Shown here one piece after another: positions 1 to 8,774 of a stretch of DNA of 8,774 nucleotides. Both the position numbers and the translations under genes were made by a program. The DNA lies in the NCBI GenBank assembly GCA_007135845.1, contig SLIC01000090.1:1-8774 (forward strand). Reading direction: 5' to 3'. Origin of the DNA: Candidatus Brevefilum sp. GTDB lineage: Bacteria; Chloroflexota; Anaerolineae; Anaerolineales; Anaerolineaceae. Within the stretch, counting starts at the first letter, position 1. Every line of letters begins with the position of its first letter. Under the pieces are notes generated by a model. That model searched no databases. It was not told the DNA's origin and saw only the letters and a list, made by a program, of their open reading frames with translations.

Positions 1-213
1 GATCCAATCCATACCAAAAGCGGACAAGAAAACTGTAAAAACAATCACTACCGTGGTAAAGTCGATCACCAAATCAATCAAAATCCCAAATAATAAGAAT
101 GAAAAACTTTGTATTGGAAAAGAGACCAGCTGTGTCAACGCAAAAGCCAGCATGATAGTGGCAGTCACAATGGATAATCGCTCAATATCTGGTAAAGTGG
201 TTCTTGTTCGCAT
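1..213 (-). CDS. Small hydrophobic membrane protein, 3' part outside the window
   Basis: The first 71 residues of a minus-strand protein are present and the reading frame is still open at the window edge. It begins MRTRTTLPDIERLSIV and has a short polar N-terminus, followed by hydrophobic stretches at about residues 14-30, 36-50 and 52-67, so at least two or three membrane segments are expected. An in-frame TAA lies four codons upstream of the ATG at 213, with no other usable start between, so this start is secure. There is no Shine-Dalgarno sequence; instead TGGTAAAAT, an extended -10 look-alike, ends seven bases before the ATG. It is transcribed away from the membrane protein gene on the plus strand. 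I do not recognise the family with certainty. It resembles anonymous small membrane proteins of Chloroflexota, but no function can be given. Confidence 0.7.
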   Translation of the reverse strand, partial: MRTRTTLPDIERLSIVTATIMLAFALTQLVSFPIQSFSFLLFGILIDLVIDFTTVVIVFTVFLSAFGMDWI

Positions 214-219
214 TACAAC

Positions 220-228
220 ATTTTACCA
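220..228 (-). promoter_or_regulatory. Putative extended -10 promoter element for the left membrane protein
   Basis: Reading on the minus strand, positions 228 to 220 are TGGTAAAAT, that is TG-N followed by a -10 hexamer differing from TATAAT at one base. A transcript would start about 7 bases downstream, at or next to the A of the ATG at 213, which fits the absence of a ribosome binding site. No good -35 hexamer is seen 16-18 bases upstream, as is common for extended -10 promoters. Confidence 0.4.
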
Positions 229-300
229 TGCAGCTGTTTTACTGAGACCACTGTAACCTAAGAGTAAATATCATGGTATTAAATGAAGCGAATGTCAGTC

Positions 301-326
301 AATGAGGAAGGAAAAACCTCATTTTT
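301..326 (+). repeat. Short inverted repeat with a T-run in the divergent intergenic region
   Basis: AATGAGG (301-307) and CCTCATT (317-323) form a 7-bp stem with a 9-base loop, followed by TTT, giving five T in a row. It resembles a weak plus-strand intrinsic terminator, but no plus-strand gene lies upstream in the window and it sits before the putative promoter of the next gene. It could block read-through or be chance in an AT-rich spacer. Confidence 0.3.
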
Positions 327-347
327 ATAGCTTTATGTGCACTTATG

Positions 348-356
348 TGGTAAAAT
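348..356 (+). promoter_or_regulatory. Putative extended -10 promoter element for the 367-1359 membrane protein
   Basis: The plus strand at 348-356 reads TGGTAAAAT, the same nine bases found on the other strand at 228-220. The predicted transcription start falls near 362-363, only a few bases before the ATG at 367, so the mRNA would be nearly leaderless. No clear -35 box is visible at the usual distance. Confidence 0.4.
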
Positions 357-366
357 TATCAATTGT

Positions 367-1359
367 ATGAACAGAAGTTCTGATTTCAAGATAAAAAAAC
401 CAAGCATTATTCAGGCGTTATTATCAGGATTTAATACCATCGCAAATAAACCAGGCTTGATTCTCATTCCAATCCTGCTTGATTTATTCTTATGGTTTGG
501 CCCTTCTTGGCGTGTGGATCGTGTTTTTGCACCCTTTATTCAACGTCTCACAAACCTGCCTACTACTGGATCGGTGGAAGTTACCACCCTTCTTGAAAAT
601 TACCAGGCCGTCTTGCGAGATATCCTTGCCAACCTTAACCTCGCCATTTCCTTGAGAACCTTGCCCATTGGGGTACCAAGCTTGATGGCATCAAAGCCTT
701 CCTTCTTAAACCCTATGGGACAACCGCCCACAATCAGCCTGGAAAACAATCTCCAATTCTTTGCATTTTGGCTGCTATTTCTAATGACCGGGTTTCTGCT
801 AGTAAGCCTTTACCTACAAAAAATATCCCAGCAAGTCATACAACCTTTAGAAAACACGTTCAAGACCTTCCTTAATTCACTATTGCAAATTATTCTGATC
901 CCGGTTTTATTGTTATTTATCTTGATGATCCTTTCCTTCCCCCTGATCATCTTTATTTCACTGGCTACCCTGATCAGCCCCGCTATCAGTCAATTTTTCC
1001 TGATATTGGCGATCTTCTTCATCTTCTGGGCCATGATGCCGCTTATCTTTACACCACACGCCATTTTCCTATACAAACAAAACCTGATGTCAGCGATGAT
1101 CACCAGTATAAAGGTCGTGCGGCTTTCCATGAATAAAACAGCCTGGTTCATGCTGGCAGGAATCTTGATTATAGAAGGAATGAACTTTCTATGGCGATCA
1201 CCCAATGTTGACAATTGGTTCCTGATGGTTGGGATTTTTGGACATGCCTTCATCGTTACCGCTATCATTGCGGCATCCTTTCATTATTTTCTTGATGCCA
1301 CCAAATTCTCACAGACTGTCATTAATCAGAGCATTAAGTCCAGCCAGAACAACCAATAA
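367..1359 (+). CDS. Polytopic membrane protein of unknown function upstream of gyrB
   Basis: The 330-residue protein starts MNRSSDFKIKKPSIIQALL. The reading frame is open further upstream to a GTG at 337, but ATG 367 is preferred because 337 lies before the likely promoter and adds an unlikely HLCGKIINC leader. Hydrophobic segments occur near residues 20-36, 129-150, 170-202 (long, possibly two helices), 207-230, 258-276 and 283-306, implying about six membrane crossings. A largely polar loop of about 90 residues, with many Ser, Thr and Pro, lies between the first and second segments. There are no cysteine clusters, nucleotide-binding motifs or signal peptide. It ends 27-33 bases before gyrB and probably shares its transcript. 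I do not recognise the family. Broadly it resembles integral proteins annotated only as conserved membrane protein. Confidence 0.8.
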   Translation: MNRSSDFKIKKPSIIQALLSGFNTIANKPGLILIPILLDLFLWFGPSWRVDRVFAPFIQRLTNLPTTGSVEVTTLLENYQAVLRDILANLNLAISLRTLPIGVPSLMASKPSFLNPMGQPPTISLENNLQFFAFWLLFLMTGFLLVSLYLQKISQQVIQPLENTFKTFLNSLLQIILIPVLLLFILMILSFPLIIFISLATLISPAISQFFLILAIFFIFWAMMPLIFTPHAIFLYKQNLMSAMITSIKVVRLSMNKTAWFMLAGILIIEGMNFLWRSPNVDNWFLMVGIFGHAFIVTAIIAASFHYFLDATKFSQTVINQSIKSSQNNQ

Positions 1360-3309
<1,950 letters not shown>

Positions 3310-3327
3310 GTAAAATTAAAGTGACAC

Positions 3328-3369
3328 AAAAAGCGGTTGTTCTTTTGAAAAGGACTACCGCTTTTTTTT
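3328..3369. terminator. Strong intrinsic terminator, probably bidirectional, between gyrB and araA
   Basis: AAAAAGCGGT (3328-3337) pairs with ACCGCTTTTT (3357-3366). The stem continues inward through GTTCTTTT/AAAAGGAC with one mismatch and one G-T pair, giving close to 18 paired bases. Eight T (3362-3369) follow on the plus strand, ending gyrB 19 bases after its stop. On the minus strand the A-run at 3328-3332 becomes five T, so the same hairpin can end the convergent arabinose operon, whose last stop is at 3450. The spacer 3370-3449 shows no second clear hairpin or gene. Confidence 0.9.
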
Positions 3370-3449
3370 ACGTTGGAGTTACCAATCAAATCTGTTGATG
3401 ATCATTATTGAAAAAACCCGATTCCAGATTGGCGAACCTTCATCGCTGG

Positions 3450-4955
3450 TTATCGATTTGTGCCAAACCGGTAGTATAGATCATTCCAGCGCAGTTCTTT
3501 CTTGAAGTCAGACAGGTTCGTATGTTCTTCAATCAGCAAGTACTCAATACCCGCCATCTCAGCAAAATCCTCCAGATGCTCAGCGGTGACATCAAAGCTA
3601 AAACTGGTGTGATGCGCTCCGCCAGCATAGATCCAGGCAGCGGCAGCGGTTTTTAAGTCCGGTCGGGGTGACCAGAAAGCCCGCGCCACCGGCAGCTTTG
3701 GCAGTGGAGCTTCTGTGGGGGTCACATCCACTTCATTAACAATCAACCTGAAGCGTGAGCCAACTTGAACCAGGGAGGCCGCGATGGCTGGCCCCTGGTT
3801 AGCGTTGAAGATCAAGCGGGCGGGATCGGCTTTCCCACCAATAGAAAGCGGCAAGATTTCAATTTTGGGTTGATCAGCAGCAATCGATGAACAAATTTCC
3901 AACATGTGGGCACCAAGAACTTTGTTGCCAGAATGGCTGAAGTGGTAGGTGTAATCCTCCATAAAACTGGTACCCTTCTTCAAACCGGCACCCATCACCT
4001 TCATTGCCCGCACCAGGGCTGAGGTCTTCCAGTCACCTTCTGCTCCAAAACCATAGCCATCAGCCATCAATCGCTGCACCGCTAAACCGGGTAATTGCGC
4101 CAACCCATGTAAATCTTCAAAAGTGGTTGTGAAGGCTGAAAATGCGCTATCCTCCAGGAACCCCCGCATACCCAATTCTATCCTGGCGCCTTCTCTCAAG
4201 GACTGCTGTTGGGTGCTGTCATTTCTCAGATCGCGAGAAAAGATGTAAAGCTCCTGATATTCGGCAATCAGACGGTCAATCTCATCATCGGTCACCTGGT
4301 CTAGGTAGGAAACAAGGTCGCCAATACCATATCCGTATACGCTGTAGCCCAATTGGATTTGGGCCTCAACTTTATCCCCTTCAGTCACAGCGACGTCGCG
4401 CATGTTATCGCCAAAGCGGGCAATCCGGCAATACTGAGAATCATGCCATCCGCAAGCAGCCCTCGTCCAGGCGCCCAGGCTGGATATTACATCTTTATCT
4501 TTCCAGTGTCCAACAATGACCTTGCGGTTCAATCCCATCCTTGTGCCAATAAAACCAAACTCCCGATCACCATGTGCAGCTTGGTTAAGATTCATAAAAT
4601 CCATATCAATCTCAGCCCAGGGGATCTCACGGTTGTACTGTGTATGCAGGTGTACAAAGGGTTTTGAAAGCAAGCTCAAACCTGCAATCCACATTTTTGC
4701 CGGAGAGAAGGTATGCATCCACGTGATCAGGCCTACACAGTGTTTTGACGAGTTCGCCTCCAGGCACAACTCTCGAATCGCTTCGGGGGTGGTCAACACG
4801 GGTTTAAAGACCACCTTCACCGGGATTTTTTCTGTTGTGTTCAGCGCTTCGGCTATTTCGCGTGAGTGTTCAGCAACCTGCGCCAGGGTTTCTGGACCGT
4901 ACAGATGCTGGCTGCCCGTAACAAACCAAACTTCATAGGTTTTAAGATCGATCAT
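3450..4955 (-). CDS. araA: L-arabinose isomerase
   Basis: The enzyme converts L-arabinose to L-ribulose in the cytoplasm with a divalent metal, usually Mn2+; many members also isomerise D-galactose to D-tagatose. The 501 residues match the usual family length. The N-terminus [18 protein letters not shown] is the family signature. The metal and catalytic residues fall at the positions known for the E. coli enzyme: Glu306 (GFGAEGDWK), Glu333 (FMEDYTYHF), His350 (LGAHMLE), and the GGAHHT histidines at 448-449, one residue earlier than E. coli His450. The start is supported by AAGGAG five bases upstream of the ATG. It is the last gene of the minus-strand operon, 20 bases after araD, and faces gyrB across a shared terminator. 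No frameshift or missing key residue is seen. Confidence 0.98.
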   Translation of the reverse strand: MIDLKTYEVWFVTGSQHLYGPETLAQVAEHSREIAEALNTTEKIPVKVVFKPVLTTPEAIRELCLEANSSKHCVGLITWMHTFSPAKMWIAGLSLLSKPFVHLHTQYNREIPWAEIDMDFMNLNQAAHGDREFGFIGTRMGLNRKVIVGHWKDKDVISSLGAWTRAACGWHDSQYCRIARFGDNMRDVAVTEGDKVEAQIQLGYSVYGYGIGDLVSYLDQVTDDEIDRLIAEYQELYIFSRDLRNDSTQQQSLREGARIELGMRGFLEDSAFSAFTTTFEDLHGLAQLPGLAVQRLMADGYGFGAEGDWKTSALVRAMKVMGAGLKKGTSFMEDYTYHFSHSGNKVLGAHMLEICSSIAADQPKIEILPLSIGGKADPARLIFNANQGPAIAASLVQVGSRFRLIVNEVDVTPTEAPLPKLPVARAFWSPRPDLKTAAAAWIYAGGAHHTSFSFDVTAEHLEDFAEMAGIEYLLIEEHTNLSDFKKELRWNDLYYRFGTNR

Positions 4956-4975
4956 GTTTTCTCCTTTTATCAGGT

Positions 4976-5668
4976 TTATTCCTGTCCATAATAGGCGGTA
5001 TCGCCATGTTTTCGCAAGTAGTGTTTGTCCAATAATGCATCCTGCATCGAGGAAATACCCGGCGTAAGCATCTCGGTGTGGTAGTTCATGTAAGCAACCT
5101 CCTCCAGGACGACAGCATTGTGGAGGGCATCCATCGGGTCAGTGCCCCAGCTAAATGGACCATGACTGTGCACCAGAACTGCGGGAATTGTATTAGGGTC
5201 AGTGTCTTTGAAAGTGTCAATGATCACCATACCGGTTTCTTTTTCATAATCCCCATCGATTTCTGCCTGTGTCATCCTACGGGTACAGGGAATTTCGCCG
5301 TAGAAGTAATCCGCATGGGTTGTACCAAGCGGCTTAACACCATGACCAGCCTGGGCAAAGATTGTTGCCCAACGGCTGTGGGTGTGCACGATCCCGCCAA
5401 TCTCCTCAAAGGCTTGATATAGCGCAAGATGTGTTGGTGTATCAGAGGAAGGTTTCAGCCTGCCTTCAATGACCTTGCCGGTCTCTAACGCAACCACCAC
5501 CATATCCTCAGCAGTCAGTGCCTCATAAACGACACCTGAGGGTTTGATAACCACCAGCCCCTCTGCGCGATCGATGCCCGAAACATTACCCCAGGTAAAG
5601 GTCACCAGTCCATGTTTGGGCAGCAGCAGGTTAGCTTGTACAACTGCTTTTTTCAGTTCTTCTAACAT
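4976..5668 (-). CDS. araD: L-ribulose-5-phosphate 4-epimerase
   Basis: This class II aldolase-fold enzyme interconverts L-ribulose 5-phosphate and D-xylulose 5-phosphate by a zinc-dependent retro-aldol step, linking arabinose to the pentose phosphate pathway. The 230 residues equal the family's usual length. Visible features are FTWGNVSG (24-31), the phosphate-site IKPSGV with Lys42, SSDTPTH with Asp76, zinc ligands His95 and His97 in [23 protein letters not shown] with Asp120, the third zinc histidine in VLVHSHGPF (His169, equivalent to E. coli His171) and the C-terminal TAYYGQE with Tyr227. This full set separates it from the related fuculose-phosphate aldolases. AGAGGTG lies about 11 bases before the ATG. 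The start follows one base after the stop of a possible 48-residue ORF (TAAAATG), so translation may be coupled. Confidence 0.97.
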   Translation of the reverse strand: MLEELKKAVVQANLLLPKHGLVTFTWGNVSGIDRAEGLVVIKPSGVVYEALTAEDMVVVALETGKVIEGRLKPSSDTPTHLALYQAFEEIGGIVHTHSRWATIFAQAGHGVKPLGTTHADYFYGEIPCTRRMTQAEIDGDYEKETGMVIIDTFKDTDPNTIPAVLVHSHGPFSWGTDPMDALHNAVVLEEVAYMNYHTEMLTPGISSMQDALLDKHYLRKHGDTAYYGQE

Positions 5669-5669
5669 T

Positions 5670-5816
5670 TTATCGCAGCACCTCTATAGCTGTGTGTCCA
5701 ACCACGTCAGTCTTGAGTCCAGGCGCGAAAAGATATCCACCTGTCCAGCGGAAAAAGTCATTTTTTGGGATTTCAAGGGGCAATAACACCCAGTTTTCTC
5801 TCAAGGCTTTGTGCAT
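5670..5816 (-). CDS. Possible small protein, 48 residues, between the reductase and araD
   Basis: An ATG at 5816 opens 17 bases after the reductase stop and runs 48 codons to a TAA one base before the araD ATG, so it almost exactly fills a gap that would otherwise be 165 bases of unexplained DNA inside a compact operon. The predicted peptide begins [17 protein letters not shown] and ends [13 protein letters not shown]. It is mixed in composition, with two Trp, several Phe, no cysteine and no obvious membrane helix or signal peptide. GAGGA lies about 12 bases before the ATG and GAAG 3 bases before it, so the ribosome site is imperfect. A longer version from ATG 5879 would overlap the reductase C-terminus. 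I recognise no family. It may be a real small gene, a remnant of a larger gene, or a spacer that happens to be open. Confidence 0.4.
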   Translation of the reverse strand: MHKALRENWVLLPLEIPKNDFFRWTGGYLFAPGLKTDVVGHTAIEVLR

Positions 5817-5833
5817 TTTCTTCGATTTCCTCG

Positions 5834-6793
5834 TTATGGTAGGGGTTCGCCGCGCCCGACCAGGAACAAGCTGTACCACTCTTCTCGTGAAAGATGAAGA
5901 TCGATTGCTTCACAACAAGCCAGCAAACGCTCATGATTGGTTGTGCCAGGCAATGGCTGAATTAGGGCTGGATGCCGCAGTATCCAGGCGATTAGAATTG
6001 TTTCCGGCCGAACCCCTTTTTGTGCTGCCATTTCTTCAAGAAATGCGATTGTTTTGTGAACTCGTGGGCTCTCTTTCGGGTCGGGATTGCTCCTGATTCT
6101 TCCCTGCCCAAGCGGTCCCCAGGATTGCAGGGTAATATTGTGCAAACGGCAATACTCAATGGTGCCTACATTACGGGTGGTACGGGGATTATCCTGGTTG
6201 AAGACAATACCCTCGTCAAGTAATTGCGTGTTAATAAGGCTGAACTGCACCTGATTGGTGATAATGGGCTGGTTGAGATAGTTTTGCAATAATTGAATCT
6301 GGGGAGCAGTGTGGTTGCTGACACCAAACCAGCGTACCTTTCCAGAGTGATACAGCTCATCGAATGCACGCGCCACTTCCTCCGGCTCAACCAATGGATC
6401 GGGGCGATGAAGCAGCAGCACATCAAGATATTCCGTTTCAAGTCGTTTCAAGCTTCCTTCTACCGAAGCCATGATGTGTTCATAGGAAAAATCAAAGCGA
6501 TGGGGCGGCTCGAATCGAATGCCGCATTTGGATTGAAGATAAATTTGTTGGCGTAAATTAGGGGCGTTCTTCCATACACTTGCAAAGGCTTCTTCAGATT
6601 TACCTTCGCAATAGATATCGGCATGATCGAAAAAATTGATACCAGCATCAAGCACAGTCCCCACAATTCGGGACGCCTTTTCCCGCACAGGATCCGTCAG
6701 AGGTGTATCATCCCAGGAACCGCCGATATACATCGCCCCATAGCCAATCCGCGAAACATTCAAATCAGAGTTACCCAATTGTTGTGTTTTCAT
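5834..6793 (-). CDS. Aldo/keto reductase, YdhF-like
   Basis: This is a cytoplasmic (beta/alpha)8 NADP(H)-dependent oxidoreductase of 319 residues, the usual size. The tetrad is intact: Asp56 and Tyr61 in FFDHADIYCEGKSEEAF, Lys89 in LQSKCGI, and His129 in LLLHRPDPL. The cofactor-side motifs VRWFGVSNHTAPQ (153-165) and ITNQVQFSL (178-186) follow, with a late PLPGTTNHERL and the family-typical C-terminus. The combination DHADIY, SKCGI and LHRPDPL is the pattern of E. coli YdhF, whose physiological substrate is not established, rather than of dedicated arabinose dehydrogenases. GGAGGT lies seven bases before the ATG, within the 20-base gap after the kinase gene. Its place between the kinase and araD suggests a role tied to arabinose or related sugars, for example reducing a sugar aldehyde, but this is inference. 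Confidence 0.92.
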   Translation of the reverse strand: MKTQQLGNSDLNVSRIGYGAMYIGGSWDDTPLTDPVREKASRIVGTVLDAGINFFDHADIYCEGKSEEAFASVWKNAPNLRQQIYLQSKCGIRFEPPHRFDFSYEHIMASVEGSLKRLETEYLDVLLLHRPDPLVEPEEVARAFDELYHSGKVRWFGVSNHTAPQIQLLQNYLNQPIITNQVQFSLINTQLLDEGIVFNQDNPRTTRNVGTIEYCRLHNITLQSWGPLGQGRIRSNPDPKESPRVHKTIAFLEEMAAQKGVRPETILIAWILRHPALIQPLPGTTNHERLLACCEAIDLHLSREEWYSLFLVGRGEPLP

Positions 6794-6800
6794 TCGCCTA

Positions 6801-6806
6801 ACCTCC
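6801..6806 (-). promoter_or_regulatory. Consensus Shine-Dalgarno of the aldo/keto reductase
   Basis: The minus strand reads GGAGGT, seven bases before the ATG at 6793. It is the best ribosome binding site in the window and lies in the 20-base gap after the kinase stop, which suggests the reductase is efficiently translated from the operon mRNA. Confidence 0.75.
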
Positions 6807-6813
6807 TATCTGT

Positions 6814-8415
6814 TTATTGCAAACCATCTACGGCTGAGCGCTCGATGTCTAAGCCACGTTTATAACGTTCCATGAAAACTTCAAAACCTTCCACATCTAC
6901 CGGGTCAGGATCAATCGTCGTTACCTGCTCCCCGGCAAAGACTTTATCATTGAGATATGTTTCCAGAAGCTCACCCGCTGTCTTGTATCTCATGTAAGCC
7001 GCCAGCAAGGCCATCCCCCATGCACCGCCCTCGCCGGCCGTTGCCATCACAGCAACCGGGACCTTCATCGCGGCCGCCATCATCTTCTGACCGACCACTG
7101 CTGTTTTGAAGAATCCGCCATGCCCAAGGATTTGATCTATTTCAACCTGCTCTTTTTCAAAGAGGATATCCAAACCAATCCTTAATGCACCTAATGCTGC
7201 AAACAAGTGCGTTCGCATAAAGTTTGCCAGCGTGAAGCGGCTGTCGGGTTTGCGCACAAACAACGGCCGTCCCTCCTCCAGATGGATAATGTGTTCGCCT
7301 GACACGGTATTGTAAGCCAGCATACCACCGCCGTCAGCATCCCCTTTTAATGCCTGCTGGTACAGCGTTTCAAACAACTTGGACTCACTCACATCGAATG
7401 CCATAATTTCCGAGAACTCTCGGAACAGCCCTACCCAGGCATTCAGATCAGAGGTGCAGTTATTGCTGTGCACCATCGCTACCGGTTTGCCAGAGGGTGT
7501 GGTCACCATGTCAATTTCAGGGTACACCTTCGAAAGCGCTTTTTCCAGAACGATCATCGCAAACACCGAGGTACCGGCAGATACGTTGCCGGTGCGTTCA
7601 GCGACGCTGTTAGTGGCAATCATGCCCGTGCCCGCATCACCTTCGGGGGGACACAGCGGAATGCCAGCCTGTAACGTTCCGGTGGGATCAAGCAGCCTCG
7701 CCCCAGCCTCAGTCAGGGTACCTGCAGGTTTACCCGCCACGAGGACCTTCGGCAAAATAGCTTCCAGCTGCCAGGGAAACTGCTTGGGTGCAATCAACTC
7801 ATTGAATTGTGCCAGCATATCCGCATCATAATCATTGACCAGACTGTCAATTGGGAACATGCCTGATGCTTCCCCGACACCCATTACACGCTCTCCCGTC
7901 AGTTTCCAATGCACATAACCCGCCAATGTCGTCAGGAAATGAATATCCTTAACATGAGGTTCCTCATTTAATATCGCTTGATACAGGTGAGCAATGCTCC
8001 ATCGTTGGGGAATGCTGAATTGGAACAGCGCCATCAGTTCTGCGGCGGCCTGACCGGTGATGGTATTGCGCCAGGTTCTAAAGGGGACCAGCAAGTTATC
8101 ATCCTGGTCTAACGCCAGGTACCCGTGCATCATCCCGCTGAAACCAAGCGCGCCCACCGTCTTCAACGTGGTATTGTACTGCTCTGATACCGCCTTGCTC
8201 AGGTCCTGAAAACACCCTTGCAAACCGGTCCACACATCATCCAGGTTGTAGGTCCACATACCATCTACGTACTGGTTTTCCCAGTCATACCCGCCAGATG
8301 CCAGCGGTTGGTGGTTCTCATCAATCAACACGGCTTTGATGCGCGTCGAGCCGAATTCAATGCCAAGAATGGTTTGTCCCTCATCAATGGCTTTCTGAAT
8401 CTTGTGAATATTCAT
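6814..8415 (-). CDS. FGGY-family carbohydrate kinase, probable L-ribulokinase (AraB role)
   Basis: The 533-residue protein has the two-domain FGGY fold that phosphorylates sugars with ATP. The N-terminal phosphate loop is [16 protein letters not shown] (17-32), with Glu20 where classical FGGY kinases usually have Asp. MMHGYLALD at 95-103 follows. [10 protein letters not shown] (256-265) carries the likely catalytic base Asp260. [15 protein letters not shown] (274-288) is the second phosphate region, [13 protein letters not shown] (431-443) the adenosine region and [15 protein letters not shown] the C-terminal helix. This is not the classical E. coli AraB sequence type; relatives are often annotated as xylulokinase or simply FGGY kinase. 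Because araD and araA follow and no other kinase is present, L-ribulose is the most likely substrate; L-xylulose or D-xylulose remain possible. The ribosome site before ATG 8415 is weak (AGAAAG), but the N-terminus fits the family. The glycosidase stop lies 60 bases upstream. Confidence 0.9.
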   Translation of the reverse strand: MNIHKIQKAIDEGQTILGIEFGSTRIKAVLIDENHQPLASGGYDWENQYVDGMWTYNLDDVWTGLQGCFQDLSKAVSEQYNTTLKTVGALGFSGMMHGYLALDQDDNLLVPFRTWRNTITGQAAAELMALFQFSIPQRWSIAHLYQAILNEEPHVKDIHFLTTLAGYVHWKLTGERVMGVGEASGMFPIDSLVNDYDADMLAQFNELIAPKQFPWQLEAILPKVLVAGKPAGTLTEAGARLLDPTGTLQAGIPLCPPEGDAGTGMIATNSVAERTGNVSAGTSVFAMIVLEKALSKVYPEIDMVTTPSGKPVAMVHSNNCTSDLNAWVGLFREFSEIMAFDVSESKLFETLYQQALKGDADGGGMLAYNTVSGEHIIHLEEGRPLFVRKPDSRFTLANFMRTHLFAALGALRIGLDILFEKEQVEIDQILGHGGFFKTAVVGQKMMAAAMKVPVAVMATAGEGGAWGMALLAAYMRYKTAGELLETYLNDKVFAGEQVTTIDPDPVDVEGFEVFMERYKRGLDIERSAVDGLQ

Positions 8416-8475
8416 GTGACTTTCTTTCTCTAATAAATTAATGTCCTTCCAATTTTAACATAACTACGGTGATTT

Positions 8476-8774
8476 TTACGATTCAATGAGGATTAAAACC
8501 TGATAGGATGATAGTACTGTCTCACCAGAATAGTCTTTTCCACTTAACAAATCGTGCCCATCAAACCCAAGCTGGACAACCTTATCCTCAGAAGAGTGAT
8601 TCATAATAAACATCAATTGTGTCTCACCCTGCCATCGAGAGACAACTTCAACACCCAATGGCGCCTCAATAGGCGTTGTGAAACCCACCAAACCCATTAT
8701 CCACCGGGAAAAAGCATTGTAAAAATCCTGATCTCCCATAAACCCGATGTAGATCACCTTTCCTGATCCAAAAA
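8476..8774 (-). CDS. C-terminal part of a GH42-type beta-galactosidase/arabinosidase (5' part outside the window)
   Basis: About 99 residues of the 3' end of a larger gene are present; the frame is open to the window edge, reading FGSGKVIYIGFMGDQDFYNAF, so the GTG at 8757 is not a real start. The pattern GKVIYIG, then an amphipathic segment ending RWIMGLVG, then GVEVVSRWQGETQLMFIMNHS and a final beta-rich stretch with DLLSG and YQVLILIES is what closes glycoside hydrolase family 42 enzymes: the end of the trimerisation domain followed by the small C-terminal beta domain. The catalytic barrel is not in the window, so the family call rests on this tail alone. GH42 enzymes cleave beta-galactosides, and some release L-arabinopyranose. 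The arabinose genes directly downstream make an arabinoside or arabinogalactan fragment a reasonable substrate. Confidence 0.75.
   Translation of the reverse strand, partial: FGSGKVIYIGFMGDQDFYNAFSRWIMGLVGFTTPIEAPLGVEVVSRWQGETQLMFIMNHSSEDKVVQLGFDGHDLLSGKDYSGETVLSSYQVLILIES

Noticed and set aside
53..256. Plus-strand 67-codon frame at the left edge
   Set aside because: It overlaps the minus-strand membrane protein, whose hydrophobic pattern is clearly protein-like; the plus-strand product shows nothing recognisable.
224..278. Dyad TACCATG (224-230) / CATGGTA (272-278) as an operator
   Set aside because: Seven-base arms 41 bases apart in an AT-rich spacer are weak evidence, and no regulator gene is present to link it to.
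337..366. GTG at 337 as the start of the plus-strand membrane protein
   Set aside because: It lies upstream of the best promoter candidate, has no correctly spaced ribosome site and adds an atypical 10-residue leader; ATG 367 is preferred.
4142..4938. Plus-strand open frames of 104-140 codons opposite araA
   Set aside because: araA is intact with all active-site residues on the minus strand; these frames have no recognisable motifs.
5692..6096. Plus-strand 134-codon frame covering the araD-reductase gap
   Set aside because: It is mostly antisense to the reductase C-terminus, lacks a ribosome site and does not fit the operon direction; the minus-strand 48-residue ORF fits the gap better.
7379..7831. 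Plus-strand 150-codon frame opposite the kinase
   Set aside because: It is fully antisense to conserved kinase motifs and has a low-complexity Ser/Ala/Pro-rich product.
8416..8475. Internal promoter or regulatory element before the kinase gene
   Set aside because: The 60-base gap has AT-rich -10-like strings but no paired -35 and no convincing hairpin or operator; read-through from the glycosidase gene is simpler.

Overview
The window looks like ordinary chromosomal DNA from a bacterium of moderate GC content. The style of the GyrB sequence, the FGGY kinase subtype and the anonymous membrane proteins beside gyrB suggest an anaerobic fermenter such as a member of Chloroflexota (class Anaerolineae). 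That placement is an impression from remembered relatives, not a search result, and should be treated as tentative. There are no tRNA or rRNA genes, CRISPR arrays, insertion sequences or phage genes.

Layout. Positions 1-213 hold the 5' end of a small multi-membrane-segment protein on the minus strand. A divergent intergenic region (214-366) follows, and both flanking genes appear to use an extended -10 box very close to an SD-less start codon. On the plus strand come a six-or-so-segment membrane protein (367-1359) and then DNA gyrase subunit B (about 1393-3309). A strong, nearly symmetric hairpin at 3328-3369 ends gyrB and probably also the convergent operon.

From 8774 down to 3450 everything is on the minus strand and forms one compact catabolic operon. 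In transcription order it contains: the C-terminal end of a GH42-type beta-galactosidase/arabinosidase, an FGGY kinase (probable L-ribulokinase), a YdhF-like aldo/keto reductase, a possible 48-residue small protein, L-ribulose-5-phosphate 4-epimerase (araD) and L-arabinose isomerase (araA). Gaps are mostly 1-20 bases, with 60 bases between the glycosidase and the kinase.

Together the operon describes a complete route: an arabinoside or galactoside is cleaved outside or inside the cell, L-arabinose is isomerised to L-ribulose (AraA), phosphorylated (FGGY kinase) and epimerised to D-xylulose 5-phosphate (AraD), which enters the pentose phosphate pathway. No transporter or regulator is visible; they would have to lie beyond 8774 or elsewhere. 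I did not find a convincing undescribed system. The points most worth a second look are the small ORF squeezed between the reductase and araD, the reductase embedded in an arabinose operon, the non-classical kinase doing the AraB job, and the apparently leaderless divergent pair.
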